A DNA stretch of 33,836 nucleotides from Thiocystis minor (GTDB lineage: Bacteria > Pseudomonadota > Gammaproteobacteria > Chromatiales > Chromatiaceae), in contig NZ_NHSQ01000073.1 in NCBI RefSeq assembly GCF_016653465.1, positions 1-33,836 on the forward strand. The letters run 5' to 3'. This document shows positions 23,218-33,836 of the stretch, piece by piece. Position 1 is the first letter of the stretch; each line of letters opens with the position of its first letter. The notes beneath the pieces are model-generated. The model had not been told where the DNA came from and did no database searches. It was given only the letters and a program-made list of their open reading frames with translations. A program made the translations under genes and the position numbers.

Positions 23218-24456
23218 TTAGCGATCTTGCCTGGAAGGCGACGGCAATCGCCCCAGGAGACGGCGCATGAACTTACCCGCCAACGTCGCCACAAAGACAG
23301 CGGATGGCCGAAGATCGTCGACCGCGAGATGCGCCAGCTCGGAGACGTCCCGCAACGAACCGAGCCAGGCGCCAAGCGTGAGCGAGCCGGCGCGCGTATG
23401 AGCGCGCAGGGCGCCGAAATCCTTATCCTCGACCAGCCAGCGACGCCCCCAGACGGGCGCGACAGTCGGCAGGCTCTGACCGGTGAGATCCAGGTACAGC
23501 GCTCGCACGACATCGAATCCCTGTTGATCGACAAATAGCCTGAACGTGGCTCCGATGCGTGGGTTGACATCCAGCAACTTCCACTGTTCATCGCGTTTGT
23601 CATAGCAGAAATCAGCGTCGACGATCCCCTGATATCCGGTCGCCGCAACGATTCGCGAGATGCTGTCAATCATGGCAGGACAGGGAGCGCAAACGCCGAG
23701 CGTCGTGACACCGCCATCGATGGGAAGCTGGCGCAACTTGTGGCCGGTGATTGCAAAGCGACATTCTCCAGCCTGATCGAAATAGGCATTCAGCATCCAG
23801 GTATCCCGGGTGTCGCCGGGAATGAACTCTTGCAGCGCAAGATTCTTGACGCCTGGCTCGTCCAATTCGGAGTAGGCGTCCCGCAACTCGGATTGCCGAT
23901 GCACGACCGCCATTCGACGCCCGGTACGGCGCATCAGTCGATCTGGATCGATCGCCTTGACAATCAACGGAAACGGGAACCCCTGACCCTCGCTCACCGC
24001 CTGCTCGATGGAATCCGGAAAGAGCGTCTCGGGTGTGGGAACCCCTTCGGCGACGCAGAGGTCGTAGAGCGATTCCTTGCTGTAAAGACGGGGCATGGCA
24101 CCCGGTTCCGGTTGCGGAAACAGAAACCACTGCGACAACGAATCCCGATATTGATCGACGAACAGACTGCGCGTATCGAAGGTTGGCAGCAGGATGGATT
24201 TTTGACCGATCTGGCGTCCCACGCCGAGGAGGAATTGCGTCGAGTCATCCGCGGAGCTTGACTCGAAGTCCCACGCAAATCGTCCCGCGCAATAACGTGA
24301 CTTCATGGCAAGTGCATTGGGATCATGGTCGATGCAATAAACTTTGACTCCCATCCGCCCCAGCGTGCGAACGATCGCCAACGAACAATAATTTTCCGCG
24401 CGAAACACAACTACCGGCGTGGTGGTGGCGAAATTTGCGATCTGTTTAGATGCCAT
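23218..24456 (-). CDS. ATP-grasp ligase-like protein
   Basis: A 412-residue soluble protein of the ATP-grasp carboxylate-amine ligase group. An N-terminal Rossmann-like region starts at TTPVVVFRAENYCSL with VKVYCIDHDP. The central ATP-grasp elements are FPLIVKAIDPD (ATP-binding lysine), LALQEFIPGD and the metal-binding end KLLDVNPRIGATFRL (Asp/Asn). A C-terminal basic stretch follows. ATG 24456 is chosen; the open frame extends upstream but with low-complexity residues (DIDIDID from a repeated TGTCAA). No strong ribosome site is visible. The gene stands alone, convergent with the two-component pair. Related proteins modify amino acids, sugars or secondary metabolites; the substrate here is unknown. 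Confidence 0.83.
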   Translation of the reverse strand: MASKQIANFATTTPVVVFRAENYCSLAIVRTLGRMGVKVYCIDHDPNALAMKSRYCAGRFAWDFESSSADDSTQFLLGVGRQIGQKSILLPTFDTRSLFVDQYRDSLSQWFLFPQPEPGAMPRLYSKESLYDLCVAEGVPTPETLFPDSIEQAVSEGQGFPFPLIVKAIDPDRLMRRTGRRMAVVHRQSELRDAYSELDEPGVKNLALQEFIPGDTRDTWMLNAYFDQAGECRFAITGHKLRQLPIDGGVTTLGVCAPCPAMIDSISRIVAATGYQGIVDADFCYDKRDEQWKLLDVNPRIGATFRLFVDQQGFDVVRALYLDLTGQSLPTVAPVWGRRWLVEDKDFGALRAHTRAGSLTLGAWLGSLRDVSELAHLAVDDLRPSAVFVATLAGKFMRRLLGRLPSPSRQDR

Positions 24457-24746
24457 TTTGTCGTGGTTCTTGGAATTGAACCATCCGAAGTGTGGATGAA
24501 ACGCTAGTCTAAATCCGCGTGGCGTCGTGTCAATGTCAATGTCAATGGCTGGAAAACTGGCTCCTGGGTCAGAAATGTTCGACGGTCTCACGGCTTTCCA
24601 AGCCGGTGTAACCGTCGCAGAAGGCACAATGAGTTTGTGTCATCGCCGCGAGACTTGCGCGAATCTCCCGATAGCAGGTTTGGCTGCGCCAACTGAAAGG
24701 GTGCACGGAATTTCGCATCCTTTCGGCGACGTACTCTATCAGTTCC
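24457..24746. other. gene-poor stretch with a short tandem repeat
   Basis: No credible gene. It contains three copies of TGTCAA at 24528-24545. It is somewhat less GC-rich than its neighbours. With the doubtful ORF at 24747-25055 it separates two convergent or tail-facing units and may be remnant DNA. Confidence 0.4.
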
Positions 24747-24987
24747 GTGAAGTCCGGCTTTTTTTACGCCGAGGTCACACGCCTCCTTCAGGAGGCACTG
24801 ACGGCCCATATCAGCGAACGCAGCGCAGCTTTCGGGGAATTCCTCGCCATCGAAGCCGACGGTATTCCGCGCAACGCACTTGCCGAAGTTCAGGTCACGT
24901 TGGCAAGCGCCGAGCAGGACATCAAAGTCGCTGCCATGGCACGGATCGGCGGCGAGCGAGAGGCGCTCGAGCGCGACTGCGACACCC

Positions 24988-28252
<3,265 letters not shown>

Positions 28253-28260
<8 letters not shown>

Positions 28261-29335
28261 GACCTGTCCCCTCCGCGCCCGTGTGACGCACCGGCGCCTG
28301 CGACTTGAGCAAGGCACCAGCGGCGATCGGATCGAGCGCGACATGCTCGCCCTCGGTCAGACCGGCAAGTACCACATAGGCATCCGGCAGCGCCTGACCG
28401 ACCCGAATCTGACGAAAGTGGACATGATCGCCATCCGTGATCACATAGACCCCCGTGACCTCCGAGCGCTGGACCACCGCCGCCCTGGGCACCGTCAGCT
28501 CACGCTTTTCGCCGACCACGAAGCCGGTCTTGACGAACATCCCCGGAAACAGCGCGCGGAGCTGGCCGCTGGTCTCCGCCGGCAGCTCGATGCGCACCTT
28601 GAAGGTGTTGGAGCCCAGATCGGCGAAGGGAAAGACGGTGATGTTGCTGGTTTCGATGGCCTGTCCATCGGGCAGATAGACCCGCGCCAGCGTTCCCTTT
28701 TTGGCGCCGCCACGCACCGAGGGGATCACGCTCTGCGGAACGTCGACGATCACCCGCAGTTCATCGAGCGAGATGCCACTCATGACTGGCGCGCCGGAGC
28801 TCGCGATCTCGCCAAGCTGGACATGACGATGCGTGACGATGCCCGAATAGGGCGCGCGGATCTGGGTGTAGGCGAGTTGCTCCTGCGCCTGCTCAAGACG
28901 CGCGGTCGCCGCCTCCAGTTCGGCCTGCGCACTAGCTAGGTCGGCGGTCGCCTGATCCATCGCCGAGTCGGAGACATTCTTCTTTTGATAGAGTCCCTCG
29001 ACACGCGCGAACTCGTCCTTCGCCTGTTGCAGCCGGGCGGTCGCGGACTTCAAGTCGGCTGCCGCCTGGGTGACCCGAGTACGGTGTTCGGTATCTTTCA
29101 ACCGGACCAGCACCGCGTTTTTGTCGACATAATCGTCGACATCGTAGAGGATTTCCTCGACCTGCCCCTGCGTCTGAGCCGATACGGTGGTGCGGTTGAC
29201 CGCCTCCACGAGTCCGTCGAGACGGTACTCGCGCGGCAGGTTGCGCGACTCGGCACCCGCGGTGTCCAGCGCGGCGGCCCGCGCGTCGACTGTCAGCAGC
29301 AGAACCACGACAGTCAAAAATCCGATCTTGTTCAT
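28253..29335 (-). CDS. RND periplasmic adaptor (membrane fusion protein)
   Basis: A 360-residue HlyD/AcrA-type adaptor. It has a signal peptide (about 1-21), a barrel-sandwich lipoyl half TTVSAQTQGQVEEILYDVDD, and a long alpha-hairpin with heptads (about 85-165, e.g. SATARLQQAKDEFARVEGLY). The second lipoyl half is IRAPYSGIVTHRHVQLGE, followed by beta-barrel and membrane-proximal domains. It connects the permease to an outer-membrane channel. ATG 29335 has AAGGA 9 nt upstream. It is first in a two-gene operon with the permease. The promoter is overlapped by a palindromic operator (29353-29372). Confidence 0.93.
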
Positions 29336-29352
29336 GGAGATGGATCCTTTAA

Positions 29353-29372
29353 ATATTAGATTTCACTAATAT
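29353..29372. promoter_or_regulatory. palindromic operator over the RND promoter
   Basis: ATATTAG and CTAATAT are perfect 7-bp arms separated by ATTTCA. It covers the -10 region and probable start site of the RND operon, as expected for a repressor of the ArsR or TetR type. No regulator gene is adjacent. Confidence 0.65.
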
Positions 29373-29395
29373 ACCGTTTTCCACTTGGATATCAA
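29368..29395 (-). promoter_or_regulatory. sigma-70 promoter of the RND operon
   Basis: Minus strand: -35 TTGATA (29395-29390), 16 nt spacer, -10 TATATT (29373-29368). The -10 lies inside the palindrome. Confidence 0.7.
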
Positions 29396-29642
29396 GATTA
29401 TTGATGAATCGCTCCGCGAATGCGAACCGGAACGCCCGGATACCCCGCCGCCGATCGACCGAACGACGGTCCCGTCAACGATCCGCGAAGGATTGCAAAT
29501 TCATGACGGCCTTTATACCGTTCGATTCCGCTCCGAAGGAGCCTGCGTTCACGCCAATCTGGCCGAGCACGCGAAACCGCGCCGGCCAAGCCAGCCCCGG
29601 TTGCCGTGTTTGCAAGACAATAAACATCATGAGGACAGCCCC

Positions 29643-31460
29643 GTGAGTCAATGGTCCGAGGATTTAATCGCGGTCGACCGAGCCCGAACCCTGGACGGTC
29701 TCTTTCTCCAACGGACCCACCGAACGCCCGACCGCATTGCCTATCGGTCTTTCGAGCGAACCGGTCACTGGCGGGATCTGACCTGGCGCGACATGGGACA
29801 GTGGGTGGCGCGCTGGCGGCAGGCGCTCGCCGGCGAGTCGCTCGAATCCGGCGACCGGGTCGCGTTGCTGCTGCGCAACTGCCCGGAATGGGTGATGTTC
29901 GATCAGGCCGCGTTCGCGCTAGGTCTGGTCACGGTTCCGCTCTACACCGACGACCGCGCGGAAAACGCCGCCTACATTCTCCAGGACGCGGCGGCCAAGC
30001 TCCTGCTGATCCAGGACGCCGGACGCTGGAAGCGTCTGGCCGAGGTCATCGGCGACGCGCCCTGGCCCCTCCGGGTGGTGATCCTGGAGCCAAGCGACGC
30101 GGCGACCGAACTCGCGGCACATGACCCGCGAGTCGTGGTTGCCGACACCTGGCTGCCCTCCTCCGCCCCGGCGCTGGCCCAGCGCGACGGCGATCCGCTC
30201 GCCCTGGCGACCATCGTTTATACCTCCGGCACCACCGGCCGCCCCAAGGGCGTGATGCTCAGTCATCGCAACATCCTGACCAATGTCCATGGCGTCGTCA
30301 CGCTCATCAATGTCTATCCGGAGGATCTCTTCCTCTCCTTTCTGCCACTCTCGCACATGCTGGAACGCACGGGTGGCTATTACCTGCCGATCATGGCGGG
30401 TTCCTGCGTGGCCTTCGCCCGTTCGGTGGGGCAATTAGCGGAGGATCTCCAGAGCATTCGTCCGACCGTCATAATCGCCGTTCCGCGAGTTTTCGAGCGT
30501 GTTTATCATCGCCTGCAGGATCAGTTGTTGAGCCGTCCGGCGCCGATACGCTGGCTGTTTCGGCTGGCGGTCGCGACCGGCTGGCGCGCCTTTCTGCGCG
30601 AACAGGGACGCGGCGGTTGGCATCCGCTCCTGCTGCTCTGGCCCTGGCTGCGGCGCAAGGTCGGCGCGACGGTCCTAGAGAAACTCGGCGGTCGGATGCG
30701 TGTCGCCGTCAGCGGTGGCGCCGCCCTGCCGGCCGGCGTGGCGCACACCTTCATCGGACTCGGCCTGCCCTTGATCCAAGGCTATGGCCTGACCGAAACC
30801 AGCCCGGTCGTCAGCTTCAATCCGCTGCGGAAGAACGTCCCCGAGAGCGTCGGTGTCCCCATCCGCGGCATCCAGGTGCGCATTGGCGCCGACGACGAGC
30901 TGATGGTCAAAGGCGACAACGTCATGCAGGGCTACTGGAACAACCATGCCGCAACCGCCAAGGTTCTGACCCAGGACGGCTGGCTGCACACCGGCGATCA
31001 GGCGCGCATCGAGGATGGTCATATCTACATCACGGGCCGGATCAAGGACATCCTGGTGCTCTCGAATGGCGAGAAAGTGCCGCCCGCCGATCTGGAGATG
31101 GCCATCGTCATGGATCCCTTGTTCGATCAGGTGCTGCTGCTTGGCGAAGGCCATTCCTATCTCTCCGCCCTGCTGGTGCTGAACGCCGAACTCTGGGTCG
31201 GGTTCGCCCGCGAGCACGGACTCGACCCCGAACAACCCGCCAGCCTGACGGATCCCCATCTGCTCAAGGACATTCTCAAGCGCATCCGCCTCGCCTTGCG
31301 GGACTTCCCCGGCTTCGCCAAGATCCGCCGCGCGACCCTGACCCTGGAGCCCTGGTCGATCGACAACGGACTGCTGACGCCGACGCTCAAGGTCAAGCGC
31401 GGCCCCGTGATGGAACGCTACCGGGCCGCGATCGCGGACATGTACGACCTGGATGCATAG
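29643..31460 (+). CDS. long-chain fatty acid--CoA ligase (AMP-binding)
   Basis: A 605-residue adenylate-forming enzyme that activates fatty acids to acyl-CoA through acyl-AMP. Visible motifs are the P-loop YTSGTTGRPKG (193-203), YGLTETSP (381-388), HTGD (449-452) and GRIKDILVLSNGEKV (465-479). It resembles the FAA1/FadD-type long-chain family. GTG 29643 is chosen because GAGGA lies about 8 nt upstream and the protein start matches the family. The open frame reaches back to 29385, but those residues are unlike family members. It is divergent from the RND operon; the 247-bp gap between must hold its promoter. Confidence 0.92.
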   Translation: MSQWSEDLIAVDRARTLDGLFLQRTHRTPDRIAYRSFERTGHWRDLTWRDMGQWVARWRQALAGESLESGDRVALLLRNCPEWVMFDQAAFALGLVTVPLYTDDRAENAAYILQDAAAKLLLIQDAGRWKRLAEVIGDAPWPLRVVILEPSDAATELAAHDPRVVVADTWLPSSAPALAQRDGDPLALATIVYTSGTTGRPKGVMLSHRNILTNVHGVVTLINVYPEDLFLSFLPLSHMLERTGGYYLPIMAGSCVAFARSVGQLAEDLQSIRPTVIIAVPRVFERVYHRLQDQLLSRPAPIRWLFRLAVATGWRAFLREQGRGGWHPLLLLWPWLRRKVGATVLEKLGGRMRVAVSGGAALPAGVAHTFIGLGLPLIQGYGLTETSPVVSFNPLRKNVPESVGVPIRGIQVRIGADDELMVKGDNVMQGYWNNHAATAKVLTQDGWLHTGDQARIEDGHIYITGRIKDILVLSNGEKVPPADLEMAIVMDPLFDQVLLLGEGHSYLSALLVLNAELWVGFAREHGLDPEQPASLTDPHLLKDILKRIRLALRDFPGFAKIRRATLTLEPWSIDNGLLTPTLKVKRGPVMERYRAAIADMYDLDA

Positions 31461-31461
31461 C

Positions 31462-31490
31462 TTGCCTTCATGCCGGTCAGTGCATACACT
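31462..31490 (+). promoter_or_regulatory. sigma-70 promoter of tRNA-Gly
   Basis: TTGCCT (31462-31467), 17 nt spacer, TACACT (31485-31490), 13 nt before the mature tRNA 5' end. Confidence 0.6.
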
Positions 31491-31503
31491 ACAGCTTCGT
31501 GAC

Positions 31504-31577
31504 GCGGGTGTAGTTCAATGGTAGAACTTCAGCTTCCCAAGCTGATAGCGTGGGTTCGATTCCCATCACCCGCTCCA
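31504..31577 (+). tRNA. tRNA-Gly (anticodon CCC)
   Basis: A 74-nt cloverleaf including encoded CCA. The acceptor GCGGGTG (31504-31510) pairs with CACCCGC (31567-31573). The D arm is GTTCAATGGTAGAAC, the anticodon arm TCAGC-TTCCCAA-GCTGA gives CCC, and the T arm contains GGTTCGATTCC. Discriminator is T. It reads GGG codons. Confidence 0.96.
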
Positions 31578-31627
31578 ACTTCCTTCCTGCGTTACTCCAC
31601 GGCAACCCACCGTTTGGATCGAGTCAA

Positions 31628-32722
31628 TTGCTTCCGTCTGACTTCACCCCAAACGACTTCGCCGCCGCGCTCCTGAGCTGGTTCGACCGGCATGGCCGCC
31701 ATGATCTACCCTGGCAGATCGCCCCCACGCCCTACCGCGTCTGGGTCTCCGAAATCATGTTGCAGCAGACCCAGGTCAGTGTCGTCACCCCCTATTTCGA
31801 GCGGTTCATGGCGCGCTTTCCGAGCGTGATGGACCTGGCGGGCGCACCCATCGATGCAGTGCTCGCGCACTGGTCCGGGCTCGGTTATTACGCGCGGGCG
31901 CGCAACCTGCATCGGGCCGCCGGACTGATCCGGGACCACTACCGGGGCATCTTTCCCACCGACCTCGCTCAGGTTCAGGCACTGCCCGGTATCGGCCGCT
32001 CCACCGCTGGCGCCATTCTGTCCCTCGCCGCGCATCAGGCGCATCCAATCCTCGACGGCAATGTCAAACGGGTACTGGCCCGCTACTTCGCCATCGACGG
32101 CTGGCCCGGACGCGGCGAGGTGTTAACCGCGCTCTGGGCCTGCGCCGAACGACTCACCCCGCTGGAGCGCGTGGGCGACTATAACCAGGGCATGATGGAT
32201 CTTGGCGCCACAGTCTGCACCCGCGGCAAACCGGCCTGCGAACGCTGTCCGGTCGTAACCGGCTGCCTGGCCTGCCTCCAGGGACGCCAGCGCGAATTCC
32301 CCGCCAGCCGACCGCGCAAGCCGCTTCCCGAGCGCGACACCCTGATGCTCGTCGCCATCAATCCGGCTGGGGAAATCCTCCTCGAACGCCGCCCGCCGAC
32401 CGGCCTTTGGGGCGGACTCTGGAGTCTGCCGGAGACCGCCGTCGGCAGCGACCCCGCCGACTGGTGCCTGACCCGTTTCGGCAACGTCCCGCTCGGGGTT
32501 GAAATGCTCCCGGCGCGCCATCACACCTTTAGCCACTTCAGCCTCGGGATCCGGGTCGCGGCCATTCGCATCGACGGATCCAGCCAGCAGATTGCCGACC
32601 ATGACGATCGACGCTGGCTGAATCGTGCGGACCTTCCGGCGTTCGGTCTTCCAACCCCAGTCAAAGCCATCCTCGACGCCCTCCTCACGGGCTCACAGCA
32701 GATTGAAGGAGAAACCCCATGA
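31628..32722 (+). CDS. mutY: A/G-specific adenine DNA glycosylase
   Basis: A base-excision repair enzyme of 364 residues that removes adenine opposite 8-oxoguanine. The catalytic Glu42 is in [12 protein letters not shown]. The helix-hairpin-helix [12 protein letters not shown] (119-130) is followed by Asp143 in LDGNVKRV. The [4Fe-4S] cluster ligands are Cys197, Cys204, Cys207 and Cys213 (C-x6-C-x2-C-x5-C). A C-terminal NUDIX-like domain (about 240-355) recognises 8-oxoG. TTG 31628 is chosen: it gives an N-terminus aligned with E. coli MutY, while the frame upstream runs into the tRNA gene. The ribosome site is weak. The stop overlaps yggX by ATGA, the common gammaproteobacterial pair. Confidence 0.95.
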   Translation: MLPSDFTPNDFAAALLSWFDRHGRHDLPWQIAPTPYRVWVSEIMLQQTQVSVVTPYFERFMARFPSVMDLAGAPIDAVLAHWSGLGYYARARNLHRAAGLIRDHYRGIFPTDLAQVQALPGIGRSTAGAILSLAAHQAHPILDGNVKRVLARYFAIDGWPGRGEVLTALWACAERLTPLERVGDYNQGMMDLGATVCTRGKPACERCPVVTGCLACLQGRQREFPASRPRKPLPERDTLMLVAINPAGEILLERRPPTGLWGGLWSLPETAVGSDPADWCLTRFGNVPLGVEMLPARHHTFSHFSLGIRVAAIRIDGSSQQIADHDDRRWLNRADLPAFGLPTPVKAILDALLTGSQQIEGETP

Positions 32723-32991
32723 GCCGTCTCGTCCACTGCGTCAAGCTCGGCCGCGAAGCCGAGGGACTCGACCGCCAGCCGTATCCGGGCGATCTCGGCA
32801 AGCGCGTCTTCGAACAGGTCTCCAAACCGGCCTGGCAGGACTGGCTGCGCCACCAGACGATGCTGATCAACGAAAATCGCCTCAGCCCGCTGGACCCCAA
32901 GTCACGAAAATTTCTGGAAGGCGAAATGGAGCGGTTTTTCTTTGGCGAAGGTGCCGAGAAGCCCGCGGGCTATGTCCCGCCCGCGCATTGA
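32719..32991 (+). CDS. yggX: probable Fe(2+)-trafficking protein
   Basis: A 90-residue cytosolic protein matching YggX, which protects iron-sulfur clusters and handles labile iron. The conserved Cys7 is in [14 protein letters not shown], and the family segments [19 protein letters not shown] and [21 protein letters not shown] (abbreviated: [13 protein letters not shown]) are present. ATG 32719 overlaps the mutY stop and has GAAGGAG upstream. It supports MutY, an Fe-S enzyme, in oxidative stress defence. Confidence 0.96.
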   Translation: MSRLVHCVKLGREAEGLDRQPYPGDLGKRVFEQVSKPAWQDWLRHQTMLINENRLSPLDPKSRKFLEGEMERFFFGEGAEKPAGYVPPAH

Positions 32992-33084
32992 GGGCCACTC
33001 GTCCACGCGAAAATAGGCGGGCGGAGATCGCTAACGAAAGGTGAAAGCCCAGAGAAAAATCCACCCCGCCGTGCCGCCAAACAC

Positions 33085-33113
33085 TTGACACAAGCGAGGG
33101 ATATTGTTTCAAT
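33085..33113 (+). promoter_or_regulatory. promoter of tRNA-Phe
   Basis: Perfect -35 TTGACA (33085-33090), 17 nt spacer, weak -10 TTCAAT (33108-33113). The start would be near 33120, 29 nt before the tRNA. Confidence 0.5.
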
Positions 33114-33127
33114 GCAGCGCTTAACTT

Positions 33128-33142
33128 AATTGCATCGCAATT
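33128..33142. repeat. palindrome before tRNA-Phe
   Basis: AATTGC-ATC-GCAATT, a perfect 6-bp-arm palindrome lying in the probable tRNA leader, 6 nt from the mature 5' end. It may be a processing hairpin or a protein site. Confidence 0.4.
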
Positions 33143-33148
33143 CAGTAG

Positions 33149-33224
<76 letters not shown>

Positions 33225-33235
33225 ACAAGACCTTG

Positions 33236-33272
33236 AAAATCCTCGTATTCTTGCCGGATACGGGGATTTTTT
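33236..33272 (+). terminator. rho-independent terminator of tRNA-Phe
   Basis: AAAATCCTCGTAT (33236-33248) pairs with ATACGGGGATTTT (33258-33270) with one G-T wobble around a 9-nt loop, ending in TTTTTT. Its left arm repeats 13 nt of the tRNA anticodon arm (TGAAAATCCTCGT). Confidence 0.85.
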
Positions 33273-33488
33273 ATGCCTGCGAGTCCCTGGCTCTGGGGCA
33301 TTTCCGGTACCAGCCAAGCCTATATCACTAGACGCGTCATGGTTTCTGCGCCTAGACTCGATCAGTCGTGTGCGATGCTGACGATCGATACCGTTTGTCG
33401 GTTCGTTTCCATAACCACACCCTCACGAAACGCAGAGTGCGAGGTCGCCCAAGCTTAACAGCGTCCGCCGCGACAGTTTTGGGGATTA

Positions 33489-33664
33489 GATTCTGCCTAT
33501 AAGTACCTCAATAGAATCGCTAATGGGTAATGAATGCGATAAAAATCAATTTAATAATTAATAATTATTTATAAATCAATATTTTGCAATAATTATTTTT
33601 TAATAAATCGAAAATTAGCTTCTACAAATAATTCTATTGAGGTACTTACAACAAGCGCAGAATC
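33489..33664. repeat. AT-rich inverted-repeat element (MITE-like)
   Basis: Perfect 18-bp arms TAAGTACCTCAATAGAAT (33500-33517) and their reverse complement (33631-33648) enclose a 113-bp core that is extremely AT-rich. Outside them, a further 8-bp pair GATTCTGC (33489-33496) and GCAGAATC (33657-33664) lies at unequal distances. The core has no gene but contains AATAATTATTT twice. The whole interval 33273-33728 has no credible gene. It may be a non-autonomous mobile element or IS-associated hairpin; no target duplication was identified. Confidence 0.6.
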
Positions 33665-33692
33665 CGTCTAGTACCATAATTAGGGTTTCTGT

Positions 33693-33707
33693 CTAACTCA
33701 CTGTTAG
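33693..33707. repeat. short palindrome beside the transposase fragment
   Basis: CTAAC-TCACT-GTTAG lies 21 bp beyond the transposase stop. It could belong to an IS end, but the other end is outside the window. Confidence 0.3.
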
Positions 33708-33728
33708 CCCATCCCATTACACACAACT

Positions 33729-33836
33729 TTACGTGTCCGGCATCTCCCTGGCATATTTGGCATATTTGGCATATTTGATTCCAGCCGCGAAATCCATGAT
33801 GCGCTGCATGCCCAGCCAGATCGTCTTCAAGCCGGG
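33729..33836 (-). CDS. 3' end of an IS4-like transposase
   Basis: An open frame enters from the right edge and ends at TAA (33731-33729), giving 35 C-terminal residues. PGLKTIWLGMQRIMDFAAG resembles the PGxKxxWRGLxRLxDF segment near the end of IS4-family DDE transposases. The tail repeats Lys-Tyr-Ala three times, encoded by the 9-bp tandem repeat at 33749-33775. The family assignment rests on this short segment. Confidence 0.6.
   Translation of the reverse strand, partial: PGLKTIWLGMQRIMDFAAGIKYAKYAKYAREMPDT
33749..33775. repeat. 9-bp tandem repeat, three copies
   Basis: TGGCATATT occurs three times perfectly in a row, in frame inside the transposase fragment (Lys-Tyr-Ala repeats). Replication slippage is the simple explanation. 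Confidence 0.85.

Noticed and set aside
24528-24545. TGTCAA triple repeat as an origin or regulatory iteron
   Set aside because: Only three short copies with no accompanying DnaA boxes or promoter.
24781-24796. Perfect hairpin GCCTCC-TTCA-GGAGGC as a terminator
   Set aside because: The T-run lies before, not after, the stem on the plus strand, and on the minus strand it would be an A-run; it does not follow a gene end closely.
33749-33775. CRISPR-like or iteron repeat
   Set aside because: Units are contiguous 9-mers with no spacers and are in frame within a transposase end; slippage explains them.

Overview
The window looks like a chromosomal stretch of a GC-rich gammaproteobacterium, most likely a purple sulfur bacterium or close relative (Chromatiaceae-like). 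This is inferred from the Pseudomonas-type NrdA, the mutY-yggX pair, the hydrogenase-4-like cluster and the diheme cytochrome. No photosynthesis gene is present, so the family assignment is inference. Coding density is high and GC is high throughout, except in an intein, a few promoters and an AT-rich inverted-repeat element near the right end.

Left part (1-6158). After a 3' gene fragment and about 500 bp without genes comes a minus-strand class I ribonucleotide reductase large subunit (nrdA). It is interrupted by a 378-residue LAGLIDADG intein whose C-terminal junction (Ser-Asn/Gly) lacks the usual splicing residues. Its promoter carries a strong NrdR box and a weaker one 32 bp away; no nrdB is adjacent. 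A small ribbon-helix-helix protein and a divergent spermidine-synthase-like protein follow.

Middle (6195-13920). A small winged-helix-like protein is followed by six tightly overlapping genes, hyfB-C-E-F-G-I-like. They encode a complex I / group 4 hydrogenase-like membrane complex. The large subunit has lost the NiFe-binding cysteines and there is no HyfH-type ferredoxin subunit, so this is best read as an Ehr-type (energy-converting hydrogenase-related) proton- or sodium-coupled complex with an unknown electron donor. A secreted diheme cytochrome c lies downstream.

Signalling and transport (14968-29335). This part holds an oxygen-sensor-like diiron/metallo-beta-lactamase-fold diguanylate cyclase, a two-gene unit with a catalytically degenerate S24/LexA-like protein, and an Atm1-type ABC exporter. 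It continues with a secreted SCP2-like protein, a NarX/NarL-like two-component pair, a lone ATP-grasp ligase and a two-gene RND efflux system. The RND promoter is covered by a 7-6-7 palindrome.

Right part (29643-33836). A long-chain acyl-CoA synthetase, tRNA-Gly(CCC), mutY-yggX, tRNA-Phe(GAA) with a strong terminator, an AT-rich inverted-repeat (MITE-like) element and the 3' end of an IS4-like transposase. The most interesting items are the non-canonical NrdA intein with a possible scar of a second, lost intein, the cofactor-less Hyf-like complex, and the sensor diguanylate cyclase.
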